A program made the translations under genes and the position numbers. The notes under the pieces are model-generated. The model worked only from the letters and a program-made list of their open reading frames with translations. It did no database searches and had not been told where the DNA came from. Of a stretch of DNA of 64,000 bases, positions 9,398 to 21,528 are shown in pieces. This DNA is from Panorpa germanica (lineage: Eukaryota > Arthropoda > Insecta > Mecoptera > Panorpidae). How positions within the stretch are numbered: the first letter of the stretch is position 1; the number at the start of each line of letters is the position of its first letter. The stretch spans positions 13,041,001 through 13,105,000 of the forward strand of contig OY783220.1 of the NCBI GenBank assembly GCA_963678705.1. Direction: 5' to 3'.

Positions 9398-11700
9398 TTA
9401 ATTGTATTGTAAAAGAAAATGAAGAAAATTCGTTATTTGGATGCTATACATAACAAACGGAACTATTATTTTTTACATTTTGTATTGAGGGTTGCTATGG
9501 GGATTTTTTAGTACTATAAGGTACTAGTAACTGTATTATAATTTATACATACATATTGTAATCATATGAAACAAAAATGTTCATTTTAATAACATCGGCA
9601 ATACAATATTTCAAAAAAATTATCTTAGTTTTATTTCCTTTAATTTTAATACATTACTTTAACATACGTGTCTTGATTCTTACTTTGATGAGACAGAAAA
9701 AGGTCATTCGGACCACACATTGTGAGACGGTTGCTGAATGCATAGTTATCACAAAAGTTACTTAACATGGTCAGTTAATGAGAAATAGCAATAAATCGAC
9801 CAGCTAATATTACTAATTATACGCCTGATATATATACTTCTAAAACTACTCTCACCTACGCTTATTATATAGTAATCAACACAGCGAAGTAATTGTTAAT
9901 AAGAAACACAATTCGTTTTTCTTTTACTGCTGAAAAGTGTTAATTGAAAATCTACTACAATACTTTAAAAATATCATGACGTGAAAACTTGACCACGATT
10001 GATGTAAATCATTACCGAAGGAATTTTAATGTGGTATATGTGGCATAACAACATTGGGTGTAATTAAAAATCCCTATATTACCTAATTGCTATTGACATG
10101 TTGAAAGAAATCTGTCATCAGTGACGTCATAAAATAATTAACATATTTATTTAGTCTGTAATTAACGAATAATATATTTTTACATTATATCTAATTAGAA
10201 CGGCGTTGATAAGAATATAATAATCATTATTATACATAAAAATGTTAATCCTACAAAGTATGTTGTATGTTTTAATCAATACAATATTTAAATCATTGAA
10301 TCATATAGAAATTATATTTAAAATGATTGTTGTTTGTGAAATAAATGAATATCTAAATTTACCGTATTTTATTTATATTACAAATCTAATTTATATCAAA
10401 TTTGTGTGTATTCTATTCTATTGTCTAATATATTCATTTGAGCGTTTCCTATTCAAAAAGTGTTCCTGTTTTGTGCATTTCTTGTACTTCCGGTGGAGTA
10501 CAGTACCGTTTATGGTCTTCTACTCTACCATGACAGAGCCCTTTCAAATTAATTGTTTGATCTAGTGACGTATTTACTAGCATGCATAGTTTGTTTTAAA
10601 TTGCTAATAATTTCTTCTTAGCAAATATTCTAGAAGCATTTTTTCCTCACTTTATTAATCATTGCGAATTCCAGGCACTCTCAAGAATGGACCAATACTG
10701 ATTAAATACATTAGTCATCTGTATTCTGTAATCACAATCAACGTTTTGTAGAAGTAAAACCATAAAATGTATCTTGTGACGAATACATAGTGACGGCAAG
10801 CAATGCGTGAATAATCCTTGTATGTATGGCATCATTTTTAAATTTATAAAAAAAAACGAACGCCAAGGCAACGTTGTTGGAAATTGTTGGAGAGACATCG
10901 ATAGTTTTAGCGGCGACTGTACAGAGTACACCAAGTCTGTATACATAAATGTTTAACTATAGAACATTACAGTGTGGTTAAAACTTTCACAATTAAATTG
11001 TCTTAAGTATTCCTAGCTTTCTAATTTATTTAGGTACCTTCAATTATATGCTACATCCGTTACAGTTTCTTATTTTAAAGCAGGAGACACTTTAGAACGG
11101 ATTTACGCAAATGTAACCTTCAACACGATCAATATGAGTGAACATAGTTTTAGTTATGTATAGATTTTCTTAATTCTGCACCGAGATTCGAGTGTGTTCA
11201 GTCGAATTCCTATTTTTCTGAAAGCGGCAAGTCTTTTCTTTCAAATTTAGTAAATATAAAACAATAATAAAGGCGTATTTAACTCTCCCCTTTATTATTC
11301 TCTCTATTCTAAACCATATTTGCCCACTTATCGCCGCCTCTGACTAGAACACTTCAGATTTAAAAAACAATATTTTTGCGGTAGGTCGAGTAAAAATAAA
11401 TGCTACACAAATAGATAAATATATCAACCACATTCACTTCCTTCAAGAACTTGTATGCAGTCTGAAGTATTTTTTGCTTTTAAAACTCTCAAAAATTTCT
11501 GTGTATATTTTAAAGAAAACCGTTGCAGGTTCACCGGATGTGGATATACCAGATTATAACTTTAAAAAAGTTTGTGTTTCACTTCATAACCTTACTGTAC
11601 AGTGGAGCCATGTCAGAGAATATATAGGAGTGGGAATCTGGTAGGAATAGCTAGCCCACTGTGCCTTCGTGTTATTTCATCGACTTCCACAGAAAATTTG
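9398..11700. other. Intergenic between ABCE1 and annexin
   Basis: A+T-rich sequence. Short open frames here (for example 10242-10565 and 10659-10946 on the minus strand) are low-complexity Ile/Phe/Tyr-rich translations without coding character. A TGACGTCA-like site lies near 10121. No gene or repeat family recognised. Confidence 0.5.
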
Positions 11701-11703
11701 TGC

Positions 11704-11791
11704 TCAGTTTCATTCTCATTTGAGTTCTCAATTCGCGTGTTTCGAAGTGTTACTCTGTGTTAATCTTCTTCTTCTTTGGGTGTGTCAATTT
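11704..11791 (+). promoter_or_regulatory. Probable annexin transcription start and leader exon
   Basis: An arthropod initiator match TCAGT lies at 11704-11708. It is followed by a non-coding stretch ending at a strong donor (TTT then GTAAGT at 11792). The matching acceptor TTCTATTGCAG ends at 12182, 21 bp before the annexin ATG. This gives a leader exon and an intron of about 390 bp. The exact start is inference. Confidence 0.45.
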
Positions 11792-12203
11792 GTAAGTAAT
11801 AATTTATTATAATAAATACATTCCACAATAGTTATTTATAGAGTTCTTACTTAATATCTTAATTTATATTTTAAAATTCTAATTTAAAATAATATAAGTA
11901 ATTTATTTTTAATTTGACATAACAGCTAACGGTATTTTATGAGTCATACTTCTAAAAACCGGATCACTTACTGCATTCTGGTTTTTGTATTTTAGTAGTT
12001 AAAAAAACTATTTAGCTCTGATAATACAGAACGCAATACATGTTAAACGTTATAGTATGTATTGCAAATGTATATTGTGTAAGACATATGCTTACCGGCT
12101 TTTCCATATAAAATTGCATAATTTATAAAAAAAACCGCTTACGTGGAATATTAAAACTAATGTAATTTTAATTCTATTGCAGGCACAAAGTAAATAAATC
12201 AAA

Positions 12204-15200
12204 ATGAGTGAGCAGTACTATCCTTTCAAGGTAATTATAACTAGTTCTATTTCGTTTTACTATTGTTTTGAAAATTGTTATGTTTTTTGTACACATAGCA
12301 TGTACTACGCATGCCATGCCATTTCGCCCTTCTGTTCAATTAATTTAAAAGGGATATGGTGTAGGATCTGTGGCGCCAGACAGCCCATTTCCCGATTTTC
12401 ATTATGTACATATGTGTGTCAATCCATTATAGTAGTAAGGGGGAAATGGTTTATATTATTGTATTCCCAGTTTGTTTTGAAATATAATACGCAGCGACGC
12501 ATCATCCCTCGGGTGGAAGGGGTGTATCTTTTATGTTTTCTTTATAGCTGTTTACTTATGCTGAATAGACTTACACGCGGTTCTAGTATTTGTATATTAC
12601 TAACGCAGATTTGGATTCAACATCTGTGTAATTCGATCTTTTAATAATTTAATAAAACATTTTTTGTGATGCTGATTCGAAAACCACAATCTTACGATTG
12701 CGTCGAATATTTTGATAAAAATAATTAATAGCATTTCATTTTTGTAAAACATGTGACATTTGTTGCTAGTAGCTTGCAAAACGTTTACCAAGTAGATTGG
12801 AAAACCGCAAACATTTCCGTCAAATATTTTGATAACAAATTCTAATAGCATTTAAGCAGAATTATTTCTTAAAGTATACATTTATTTTTGGAACCTTTTA
12901 ATATCATTTGTTATATAATTAATAAGTAACCAATACAGCGTAATATTATTATATATATTTTTATTATCCTTGACCAGATCTATGTTTCTAATAGTCAACT
13001 TATTATGCTTATTAGTCAGTCAGTTCAAATCAATCACATGATTCAAACGATTCAGGTGAAATGACGTCATCAGTGTTTGTAAATTATATTGTTGATTTAT
13101 ACTCGTAGTTTCAATTGAAATATTATTATTTACAACCAGCAGATAAAGATATACAAATACAAACACGAATATGTATTTCATTCTAAATGATGCTACCGTT
13201 AAATACAGTTATGTGTATTTAAGGTATATCTAACATAACAAAAATAAATCTATCTTTTTGTCCATTAACATAATCGTAAAACTTCTATCTAAACAAGTTA
13301 GTACTGCTTGAATTTATATGAAATAAAGTTGAACATAAGTAAATTTTATAATAAATCCATCTATAAAAAATATATGTAATATTTGCTGTAGGCTTACAAA
13401 CGAGGATTTTACAATATACGCTAATTCTCTTGTCAGTGATAAGACTAGATAAAAATATATTCTTTCAAACAACACAAAAACGCAGTGCTTTAAATTGTAT
13501 TTTGTTTTTTTCATGAATGATAAAGCAAGAATTTCAATGATGATTTTCGACATTATTCTTTAAGGGATATCGTAAATATGTACTAAAAATAACTGTATAT
13601 TTCCAGTGCACACCAACTGTGTACCCAGCAGATCCCTTCGATGCCGTCGCTGACGCAGCAACTCTTCGTAAGGCCATGAAAGGATTCGGAACCGACGAAC
13701 GCGCTATTATTGACGTACTAGCCCGCCGTGGAATCGTTCAACGATTAGAAATCGCTGAAGCATTTAAAACATCTTACGGAAAGGTAAATACAAAATGTTG
13801 AGAGCCACTGATTGTGTCTTCCCAAGCATAACGCCAAGTGGCCGTGACCTAGCTCCTAAACCTTGAATTTTTCGTGAACTAAATAACAATAGGATTAATA
13901 TCAATTCAATCTTTAATCAAAGTAATTGTTTTATTTTCATGTGAATTTTTGTGTGGTTTGTAGGACCTTATCAATGATCTTAAAAGCGAACTAGGCGGTA
14001 AATTTGAGGATGTTATTATTGCGTTAATGACCCCTCTGCCCCACTACTACGCCAAGGAGCTCCACGATGCTGTTAGCGGTGTTGGTACCGACGAAGAAGC
14101 CATCGTAGAAATTCTCTGCACATTGTCAAACTACGGAATCCGAACAATTGCTGCTTTCTATGAAAATTGTAAGATCCTGTTTGTTTCTTAAAGATAATTC
14201 ATTTAATTGCTAATTATAATTACTGCTTTAATTACATTATAAAATGACATGTTTATGTTTGTTCCGAGATAATCAAATAGTCCGTATCATTTTATTTAGA
14301 GGTCAGAATATGTTACCAAGCCAGAGTATGACTCATGTTTAAAGTTGACTTTCCTCTCACTCATTTTGTTCATTGTTTTAGTGTATGGCAAGTCTCTGGA
14401 GTCTGATTTGAAAGGTGACACTTCCGGTCATTTCAAACGCTTGTGCGTTTCCTTGTGCATGGCAAATCGTGATGAGAATCAAGGAGTCGATGAGGCTCAA
14501 GCACTTGCTGATGCTGAATCATTAGTAGCAGCTGGAGAAGGTCAATGGGGAACCGATGAATCCGCCTTCAATGCCATCCTTATTACCCGTTCCTACCAAC
14601 AGCTAAGACAAGTCTTTGCTGAATATGAAAGACTTACCGGAAACGATATTGAGGATGCTATCAAGAGAGAATTCTCTGGAAGCATTGAAAGTGGGCTTTT
14701 GGGAATTGGTAAGTTGATTAATTATATTAGAATATTGATTTAGAAGCGACGCATTTTATTTATTTAATGTTATTTTAGTTAAGTGCGTTAAGAGCAAGGT
14801 TGGTTTCTTCGCTGAGCGTCTTCATGCGAGCATGGCTGGAATGGGAACCAACGACAAAACTTTAATTCGTATTATTGTAAGCCGTTCCGAAATTGATTTA
14901 GGTGATATTAAGCAAGCTTTCCTCGAGAAATACGACAAACCATTAGAGAGCTGGATTTCTGTAAGTTTATACAATATTTTAGTTTCTTCTAGGTTTCATA
15001 AATCAGTCATTTTTTCATAATCGTATTACGGGAACTAACACATGTGAAAACTTAAATTTTCTACTCTTAGAACCTTAAACAAGCATGCGTCTCTCTCTTT
15101 TTGTCTCTTATTATACTTTAGAGTTATTCCAGAATATGTCAAACGGTGTACTAATAACTAAGGTCAATATATATTTCGAAACCAACGCATGACTATATTA

Positions 15201-16534
15201 TCTTTATACACTGCACAGGTGTTTTGGTATGTTCAATAATACCGTTTGACGTATCACTTCTGAATTTGTTATCTTTTAATCTTCCCTGTAAAACTTCAAC
15301 TTAATTTTATCAGTCGCCCATCTATTAATTAATATTTTGTATGCGAGTTAACATGCACTTTTTCAGGGTGACACTTCCGGAGATTACAAGAAAGTTCTGC
15401 TGGCTCTCGTGGATTAAGTTATCTTCATTTTTTTCATTAAGCTAAGCTTGTTATTCAGAGTTACTATCAATAAAAAGAAATATCTATATATTTTTGATCA
15501 ACACATATTTCAAAAAAAGAAAGCATGTTATTTACATATTATATATGTTATTATTTCTATTATATGTTATTTTTTTTATTGACTTGATAATATTTTATTA
15601 CCACACATATTTTTAAAATTCAATAAAAAATTTCAAAGTTTTGTCTTGTAATCAATCAGTCTGTTTGCATCCTATGGCTTGAAAGGTGAATGGGGCTTTG
15701 AGCTTGAAATTTGTCACTGTGTATGCTATAAAATATGTCACTGTCACTTTCTGTTCTGGGTGTTTTATGAAGGTTTTGTAGCTCGAGTACATGCCGTCTC
15801 AGTATTCTATTTATAGCTTGTTGCAAGCACCAGGAATGCTACCGATGAAAACTAAAAAAAACTGTTCGTTTAATTTGCATTTTAGAATTGAATTGACTAC
15901 ACCACTGAGATACTTTTAATAATGTCTTGCGTGTCACACATCAATGCATTATCAAAAATTTTCTTAAAAACACTTAACAGAATAAATGTTTAACCAATTT
16001 TTTTCAAAACTAAACCATATCACAACTAATTACTATTTTAGAAAAGAAAGTACAAATTTACAATACCATCCTTTTTGGATGAAAACATTCTTCATTTTTT
16101 TGTGTGTTTGATATTTCAGGACGATTTAGGCAGCGACATCGGCGATCTTTTGGTGGCACTCTCTCTTTAAAGACTTACAAAGCATTATATTATGCATTTT
16201 AAACTTTTGATGCTAAAAGTTATCAAATTATAATTAAGTGGCCTTAAGGAATGCTATTCGTTTTTTTAGATTTATTTTTATACGTGTTTGTTTAACGCAA
16301 GTCATTTAGAATATAGCACACGTTTGTCTGATATACGCATTTATTTTTATTTTTAATTACAAAACTTGCACAAATTAATTGTAAGAATCCTAATAATGTG
16401 TTGTAATAAAGTATTGTCATTAAATGGCAATGGAAGTCGGTCATTTCGAAGACGACCATCCTAAAAACAAAAATAATTTACAGGAGGATCTGTCGGGAGA
16501 CCTCAAGGACATATTAGTTGCATTGGCTGCCTGA
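12204..16534 (+). CDS. AnxB9: Annexin IX-type (AnxB9) with three alternative last exons
   Basis: Calcium-dependent phospholipid-binding protein acting at cytosolic membrane faces. Shared exons: 12204-12230 (MSEQYYPFK), 13607-13783, 13964-14168, 14382-14708 and 14779-14960, joined in frame by GT-AG introns. One of three last exons follows (15367-15417, 16120-16170 or 16484-16534), each adding 16 residues and a stop, for 322 residues. Four annexin repeats are visible: GFGTDE (about 35-40), GVGTDE (107-112), QWGTDE (191-196) and GMGTND (266-271). The short first exon gives the usual unstructured N-terminus. Poly(A) signals follow each tail exon, so alternative splicing is tied to alternative polyadenylation. 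I recall the same kind of C-terminal isoforms in silkworm annexin IX. No break seen. Confidence 0.95.
12674..12853. repeat. Degenerate direct repeat in annexin intron 1
   Basis: Two related blocks, 12674-12736 and 12795-12853, share GATT-GAAAACC near their start and GTC-AATATTTTGATAA and AATAGCATTT at their end, spaced about 120 bp apart. They may be remnants of a small repeat unit. No coding or RNA feature is evident in the rest of this 1.4-kb intron. Confidence 0.55.
15367..15417 (+). CDS. AnxB9: Annexin alternative last exon A
   Basis: Acceptor CTTTTTCAG, then the tail [16 protein letters not shown] and TAA. It retains the classical annexin calcium-site context GDTSGDYKK of repeat 4. Poly(A) signal AATAAA at 15469-15474. 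It joins in phase 0 to the shared exon ending at 14960 (ESWIS). Confidence 0.92.
   Translation, partial: GDTSGDYKKVLLALVD
16120..16170 (+). CDS. AnxB9: Annexin alternative last exon B
   Basis: Acceptor TTGATATTTCAG, then the tail [16 protein letters not shown] and TAA, in the same phase and of identical length to exon A. The SGDYKK calcium-site segment is replaced by SDIGDL. Poly(A) signal AATAAA at 16405-16410. Confidence 0.9.
   Translation, partial: DDLGSDIGDLLVALSL
16484..16534 (+). CDS. AnxB9: Annexin alternative last exon C
   Basis: Acceptor AATAATTTACAG, then the tail [16 protein letters not shown] and TGA, same length and phase as A and B. SGD is kept but the following aromatic is Leu. 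Poly(A) signal AATAAA at 16714-16719. Confidence 0.9.
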   Translation, partial: EDLSGDLKDILVALAA

Positions 16535-17327
16535 AATACTCGTATAAGAAACAAAACAGAATTGGACAAAAGAAATCTAATCGAAACGTATGATAAATAT
16601 GACAACACAATATTGGTGTCAGCTTTTTTGCAATATTTGTTTTACAACTGAAATAATTTTACTGTTATTTTTATATAATTATTTATATACCAGAAAGATC
16701 TTTATGTAGTTATAATAAAATAAAACGAAAGCTTCTTATTAAATATAGATTATTTACAAATAGATATATTGAAACTAGATTTTGGTGCTGAATTATTATA
16801 TTGTATTTAAAATTTTGTATTAGTTGATGGACATAATAAAAAAGGTCTCATCGATTTATGAGTTAGACTTATTTGTTATATTCTAAGATTCCCATATTAC
16901 TAGCCATTCCATTTTAGGTTTTTCTAGAATCTATTTCAAAAGTTATTTCATAAACAAGAGAATGAGTGGACATGTTTTAAATTTAATCTGAAATTAGTAG
17001 GTCTCACTAGTGATATAAGTTAGGTAAGGTAAATAGTAATAAGTGTTTACTTCGCAAATGCAGATGGTTTAAGTAATGAAGAATCTTGAAAGGTAACGTA
17101 TAATATTTTCTTTAACATATTTGCATAAAGATATAAACTTTGAATCTGAAGTTTTATATAAAAATATACTCTGAAAACAAAAGGACTTATTTGAAGATCT
17201 AGAATAAATTTAAAGTTTTGTAAATCCCTAAATATAATTTGTTTATGACTTATATTCAAATATATATAGTGAAGATATAAATATTAACATATAGGCTGAT
17301 ATAAAAATAATTGTATAAACAAGGTGT

Positions 17328-17512
17328 TTCTCAAGAAGACTGAAGATGGTTTGAATAAATGATAAATTAAAAAACATAAAAAATAAGAAAACAATGTAGT
17401 TGTAAAAAGTTGTAGTTGTAAAAATAAAAGGACGTTTTCTTAAGGCTGTTGTTTTCTTAATTTTTATGTCTTTAGTTTATCATTTATTCAAACCCTTTAC
17501 CCTTCTTGAGAA
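17328..17512. repeat. Hairpin-forming inverted repeat between convergent genes
   Basis: The left arm 17328-17395 and the right arm 17449-17512 are inverted copies of about 65-68 bp with few mismatches; both contain GGTTTGAATAAATGATAAA and AAGAAAACAA when read in the same sense. A loop of about 53 bp (Lys-codon-like GTAGTTGTAAAAA repeats) separates them. It lies downstream of the last annexin poly(A) signal and about 270 bp beyond the LIM gene stop codon. It may be a small foldback element. Confidence 0.8.
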
Positions 17513-17785
17513 TTGCCTCCATATGATTGATATCCTTGCTCTGTTTATCTATTTCACCGAAGGTGGAACTACTTTGTTCTAAAAGTATCAGAGCAGTAAC
17601 TACATTTTAAATTCATGTAACTTAGAAAATTAATAATAAAAGAAAACATAATACTGCATTATTATTTAACTTTTTAGTATCCACCTTTACTTAAAAAAAA
17701 TTTGACTATAAATCTAGTATAATTTATAATATAAAAACGTTGTATTTAATTTGACATTTTAGTTAATTTTCATTTTCTTCAAAAT

Positions 17786-20384
17786 CTACTGTGCGACTTT
17801 CTTTTTTTGTTTAATTTTGATATTTGCATCATTGGCACAAGAGGGGCAAATTGGTTTGCCTCGAACTTGAAAGAAGGTATCTCCAAAAATTGGCGTTTTG
17901 CAATCCTAAATAAAATATGAAATTAACTTAATATTTCTATAATATTTATGTGACAACCCTTAGTGAATAAGATACTCTTACTTTGCAAATAAAACATTCG
18001 GGATGCCATAAATAATTAAGTGCTGACAGACATATATCCATTATACCCAATTTACACGCATGGCATTTCGGCGCAAATAATTCGCTGTAATCTTTTGCGC
18101 AATATGGCTTTCCACCCATCTCAAAATAACCTTCAAGACCTAAAACAGCCCCGCAGAATTCACAATTGAAATGTTCGACGTGCCATGTTTTGTCCAGCGC
18201 CGCTACATATTTCTGCAAAAGAGTTTTTATGGAATATTTGGCAAATATTAATAAAACAAATAAAAATCTTTCAAAAGTATGGTAACTATTACATCTTCGA
18301 TACTTTGTTGGCACTTTTCGCACTTCGGATGGAATCTATTTATGTAATCAGCTCTGCAATACAACTGCCCTTTATTTTCGTAGAACATTCCGTTTGTTAA
18401 CTTGGTGGAACACACCGAGCAAGTGAAATGCTCTACATGCCACATTTTTCCAAGTGCGCATATATATTTATCAGTGATCAGTTTACCACATTTGAAGCAT
18501 TTTTTTAACTTAATTTCCGGAGCCTTGAGTTTCTCGGATGGTATATCCGTAATAACATCGTCCAGAGGTTCGCTTGGCTTAGTGTCCTGTTCTTCCAAAC
18601 TAGCCACATCCTGTTTCTCGACTGACAGTTCAAGCAAGTTTGAATTAGAGGCTTCTTGCTGCAACAACGCTGACAGCTTTATTGGTACAGATGGTCTTGG
18701 ACTTAGGTTATTACGACTTTTAAACGAAGTACTTGGAATCATCAGTTTGGAATGCGCGCATTCTATTACGTTTTCGTCGTCCAGGGTGGGAATAGGATCT
18801 TCAACAGAATTTGGATTAGGATCGGTGGTTTCTATAGGGCTCGCGTTTTCAGTTACGGTGGATGGAATAGTTTCTACAGGTGATGCATCAATTGTGGCTA
18901 TATCAGGTTTTAAATCCTTGTTGTCGATATTCATTTGTAAATCATTTTGGTTGTCTAGCAAATCGAGTTGAAGTTGGCGCTTGGAAGATGCATCTACGAT
19001 CGGTATAACTTTTACACTTGAGCTTACTTCCGGTTCTTTGCTAGCTGCACTACTGCTTTGTTCATGCTCCATAGGTTGAAACGTTACTATATTCGCAGTA
19101 ACACTTTTCATCGGCTCAAGAGCATTTTTAAAAGGTGTGTGACAAAATATAGCTGGGTTATTTATAATTGGTGTATCCAATGATGTTGAGCTAACTTCAA
19201 GGTTGATTTGCTCTTGTAATGCTGAATTTTGAGTACCACAAGGAGAGTCTTTTGCATCTATATCCCGGTTATCTAATCCGCAGTTGTCTGTTTTCAATTG
19301 TGGTTTGGAAGAAGATGCTTCTTCCAATATAGAACTGCTAATTTTGGAATCCAACGCAATTTTTGAATCATTAACATTTTTGATACTGATTGGATTATCG
19401 GAAAACACCGAATTGTTCGATGCTGGTTCTAATTCGCACATGTTAATGTGTTGATACGTTATACTTTGTTCTCTGAATAAAGCGGATGCAGTAGTTGCCA
19501 CTATTCCACTTGCTTGTGATTTAATATCGCATAGCGCTCTTTCATTTTCTGGAAGTCCATATGCTGAAAGTTTTGTCGATGGTAGTACGTCTTCGCAAAG
19601 TTCTGTTTCTTCGTATAGCTTTGTAGTTACATTTCTTAGAGATAAGCATGGCGTATTGGATACATTGGTATTTAGTCCGGAGACTGGCTCTTCGAAACAA
19701 TTGACCTTTTGATCATCAAATGGTACATTTGGAAGGTTGTCTTCTTCGCCACTAGTTTGAAATGCGTGGTTACTTGAATCTGGGGACTGAAATTGTTAAA
19801 GAAAATAAAAAAATATCTTATAGATCGAAAGACAATCTTATACACAAAGATAGACGTTGCGATTTTCAAAGTCAATGTAAAACTGCAGAAATTATGGTTC
19901 TTAAGCAGTAAACTAGCGTGCCTTAGACGGGCCCCGTATCAAAATTTGTTGAGGGGCCCAAATGATGGGTACAGATTTTTCACAAAAGGAACAAAGATGT
20001 TCGCATTGAATTAAAATAATTATATATTGATTATACGTTATAACTTACAATGAATACTGCTAAGAACTAAGCTAAGTACGGCATAAGAGTTTAAGTGAGA
20101 TTGTGGATTGTGGCTCGGAGGCCCCGTATCATTGATACGGCGGTAGCTACGCCACTGTTCTTAAGATTGTCTTGCAGTGTAAGTGTCAAGCTAATTCCAA
20201 AGTTTATTTTCTACGTTCAACATGGAAATTGTAACCGCATTGTGTAAGATTTAACTTGATAGTATGCTTCAAGCTAACCTAGCTAACCTAGCTAACCAAG
20301 CTAAGCTAAGGTACATTAAATAACACTTTCTTAAGCAAAACTTACTCTATCTAATTCAACGGCGGCCTTATTATTATTTTCCAT
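17786..20384 (-). CDS. Three-LIM-domain protein, paxillin-like LIM region
   Basis: Predicted adaptor or scaffold; LIM domains bind zinc and mediate protein contacts. Four exons on the minus strand: 20384-20346 (MENNNKAAVELDR), 19786-18293, 18212-17982 and 17905-17786; 627 residues, all introns GT-AG phase 0. Residues 1-440 are Ser/Thr/Pro/Asp-rich and look disordered. LIM1 spans about 443-499 (CFKC..HVEHFTCSVC), LIM2 about 502-561 (CEKC..HVEHFNCEFC..YCAKDY), LIM3 about 561-611 (CHAC..HPECFICKDC..PICPSC). Wording such as LFAPKCHAC and ALNYLWHPECF resembles paxillin/Hic-5 LIM domains, but the fourth LIM and clear LD motifs are absent. The protein ends in a basic KIKQKKK tail. A hAT element lies in intron 1. 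The gene name is uncertain. Confidence 0.88.
19906..20157. mobile_element. hAT-type nonautonomous element in LIM-gene intron 1
   Basis: Bounded by a perfect 8-bp duplication TTCTTAAG (19898-19905 and 20158-20165). The right end reads TAGCTACGCCACTG, a typical hAT terminus (CAGTGGCGTAGCTA reversed); the left end CAGTAAACTAGCG is a degraded partner. The interior is short and non-coding, with GGGGCCC and GCCCCGTATC motifs repeated in both halves. Confidence 0.8.
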
Positions 20385-20572
20385 ATTTAATCAATGTGAA
20401 TTTTTTCTTAGTTTCTTGTTTTTCTACTTTTTTTTTGATTATTACTTTTTAAATTTATTTTTTATACAAAATGTGTTATTACGTTAAACTATTTTTTGAA
20501 ATGGATCGCAGGAGTCTGGTTGTTGGGTAATTAGCATTTGTTTGTTTATCAAATGGCGGGCTCCACTGGTCC

Positions 20573-20858
20573 TGCCCAGTAAACATTTAGTGAAATAGAA
20601 TAGCTAGGTGAAGTACATTTCAATTCTAACATTTTACAAGTTGGAGCAACACACAGAAAATCAATTTTAGTTCAAATTGATTCCCTACCTGTCACAGGAG
20701 TCGCTTTTATTCAACAGTGAGTAGTCGTTGCGCCGTCTGTAGCTTATAAAAAAGACATTCCCTATGAACGACTGAAGAGAAAACAAACGCGTTCATGACA
20801 AAAAACTTATGAAAAGTAATAGAAATGAAATAGAATTTACTCCAAAAGTTTACTGAGT
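20573..20858. mobile_element. CCCAGTAAACA-family MITE, copy A
   Basis: Starts TGCCCAGTAAACATTT and ends near AAAGTTTACTGAG, matching the inverted ends of the family (CCCAGTAAACA / TGTTTACTGGG). It lies just upstream of the LIM gene. Its right half is duplicated further on (21329 onward). Confidence 0.65.
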
Positions 20859-21528
20859 CTAACTTTGTCCCTTGGAAACACGGTTCCCTTTGGAGTTGGA
20901 CTGATTCTGCGTCATATCTATTGCATACTAACGGAAATGGAACTTCAACCCAGTAAACAATTTGGTGAAGTGTCCTATTTGGTGAAGTTCGAGTCACTCG
21001 TACAATTCTATTCTAACGCTTTACAAGTTCTCTACCTGTCACAGATTTTGTGTTAGTTTTTCATAATAATATTCTTTCTTTTTCCAACATCATTCATTAA
21101 GTATTTCTGTTTCTTTCCCACATGGGTATATTTTTATTATCCGGTCATAAATCATAAACCTACTCCGCTTTTAATTCAGCAGTGAACTGTCGTTGCAATG
21201 TCTGTAGCTCATAAAAAGGACCTTTCCTATGAACGACTGAATAGAAAACGAACACGTTCCAGACAAAAAATTCATGATATGTAATAGAAATTAAGTCGAA
21301 TTTACTCCAAAATGTTTACTGGGAAAAGAGACATTCCCTATGAACGACTGAAGAGAAAACAAACGCGTTCATGACAAAAAACTTATGAAAAGTAATAGAA
21401 ATGAAATAGAATTTACTCCAAAAGTTTACTCAGTCCCTAACTTTGTCCCTTGGAAACACGGTTCCCTTTGGAGTTGGACTGATTCTGCGTCATATCTATT
21501 GCATACTAACGGAAATGGAACTTCAACC
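20753..21528. repeat. 200-bp direct duplication flanking a MITE
   Basis: The block 20753-20950 (right part of MITE copy A plus unique sequence to CTTCAACC) recurs almost identically at 21329-21528, with a 2-bp insertion. Between them is an entire second MITE (copy B). The near identity suggests a recent event. Confidence 0.85.
20948..21324. mobile_element. CCCAGTAAACA-family MITE, copy B
   Basis: Starts AACCCAGTAAACAATTTGG and ends CCAAAATGTTTACTGGG, a clear terminal inverted repeat. It is longer than copies C and D and non-coding. It sits exactly between the two halves of the 200-bp duplication. Confidence 0.75.

Noticed and set aside
12204-12644. 146-codon frame starting at the annexin ATG
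   Set aside because: Only the first nine codons are coding; the rest reads through the GTAATT donor into intron sequence.
18402-18971. 189-codon plus-strand open frame
   Set aside because: It is antisense to the long LIM-gene exon, whose frame continues across splice sites and contains recognisable LIM domains.
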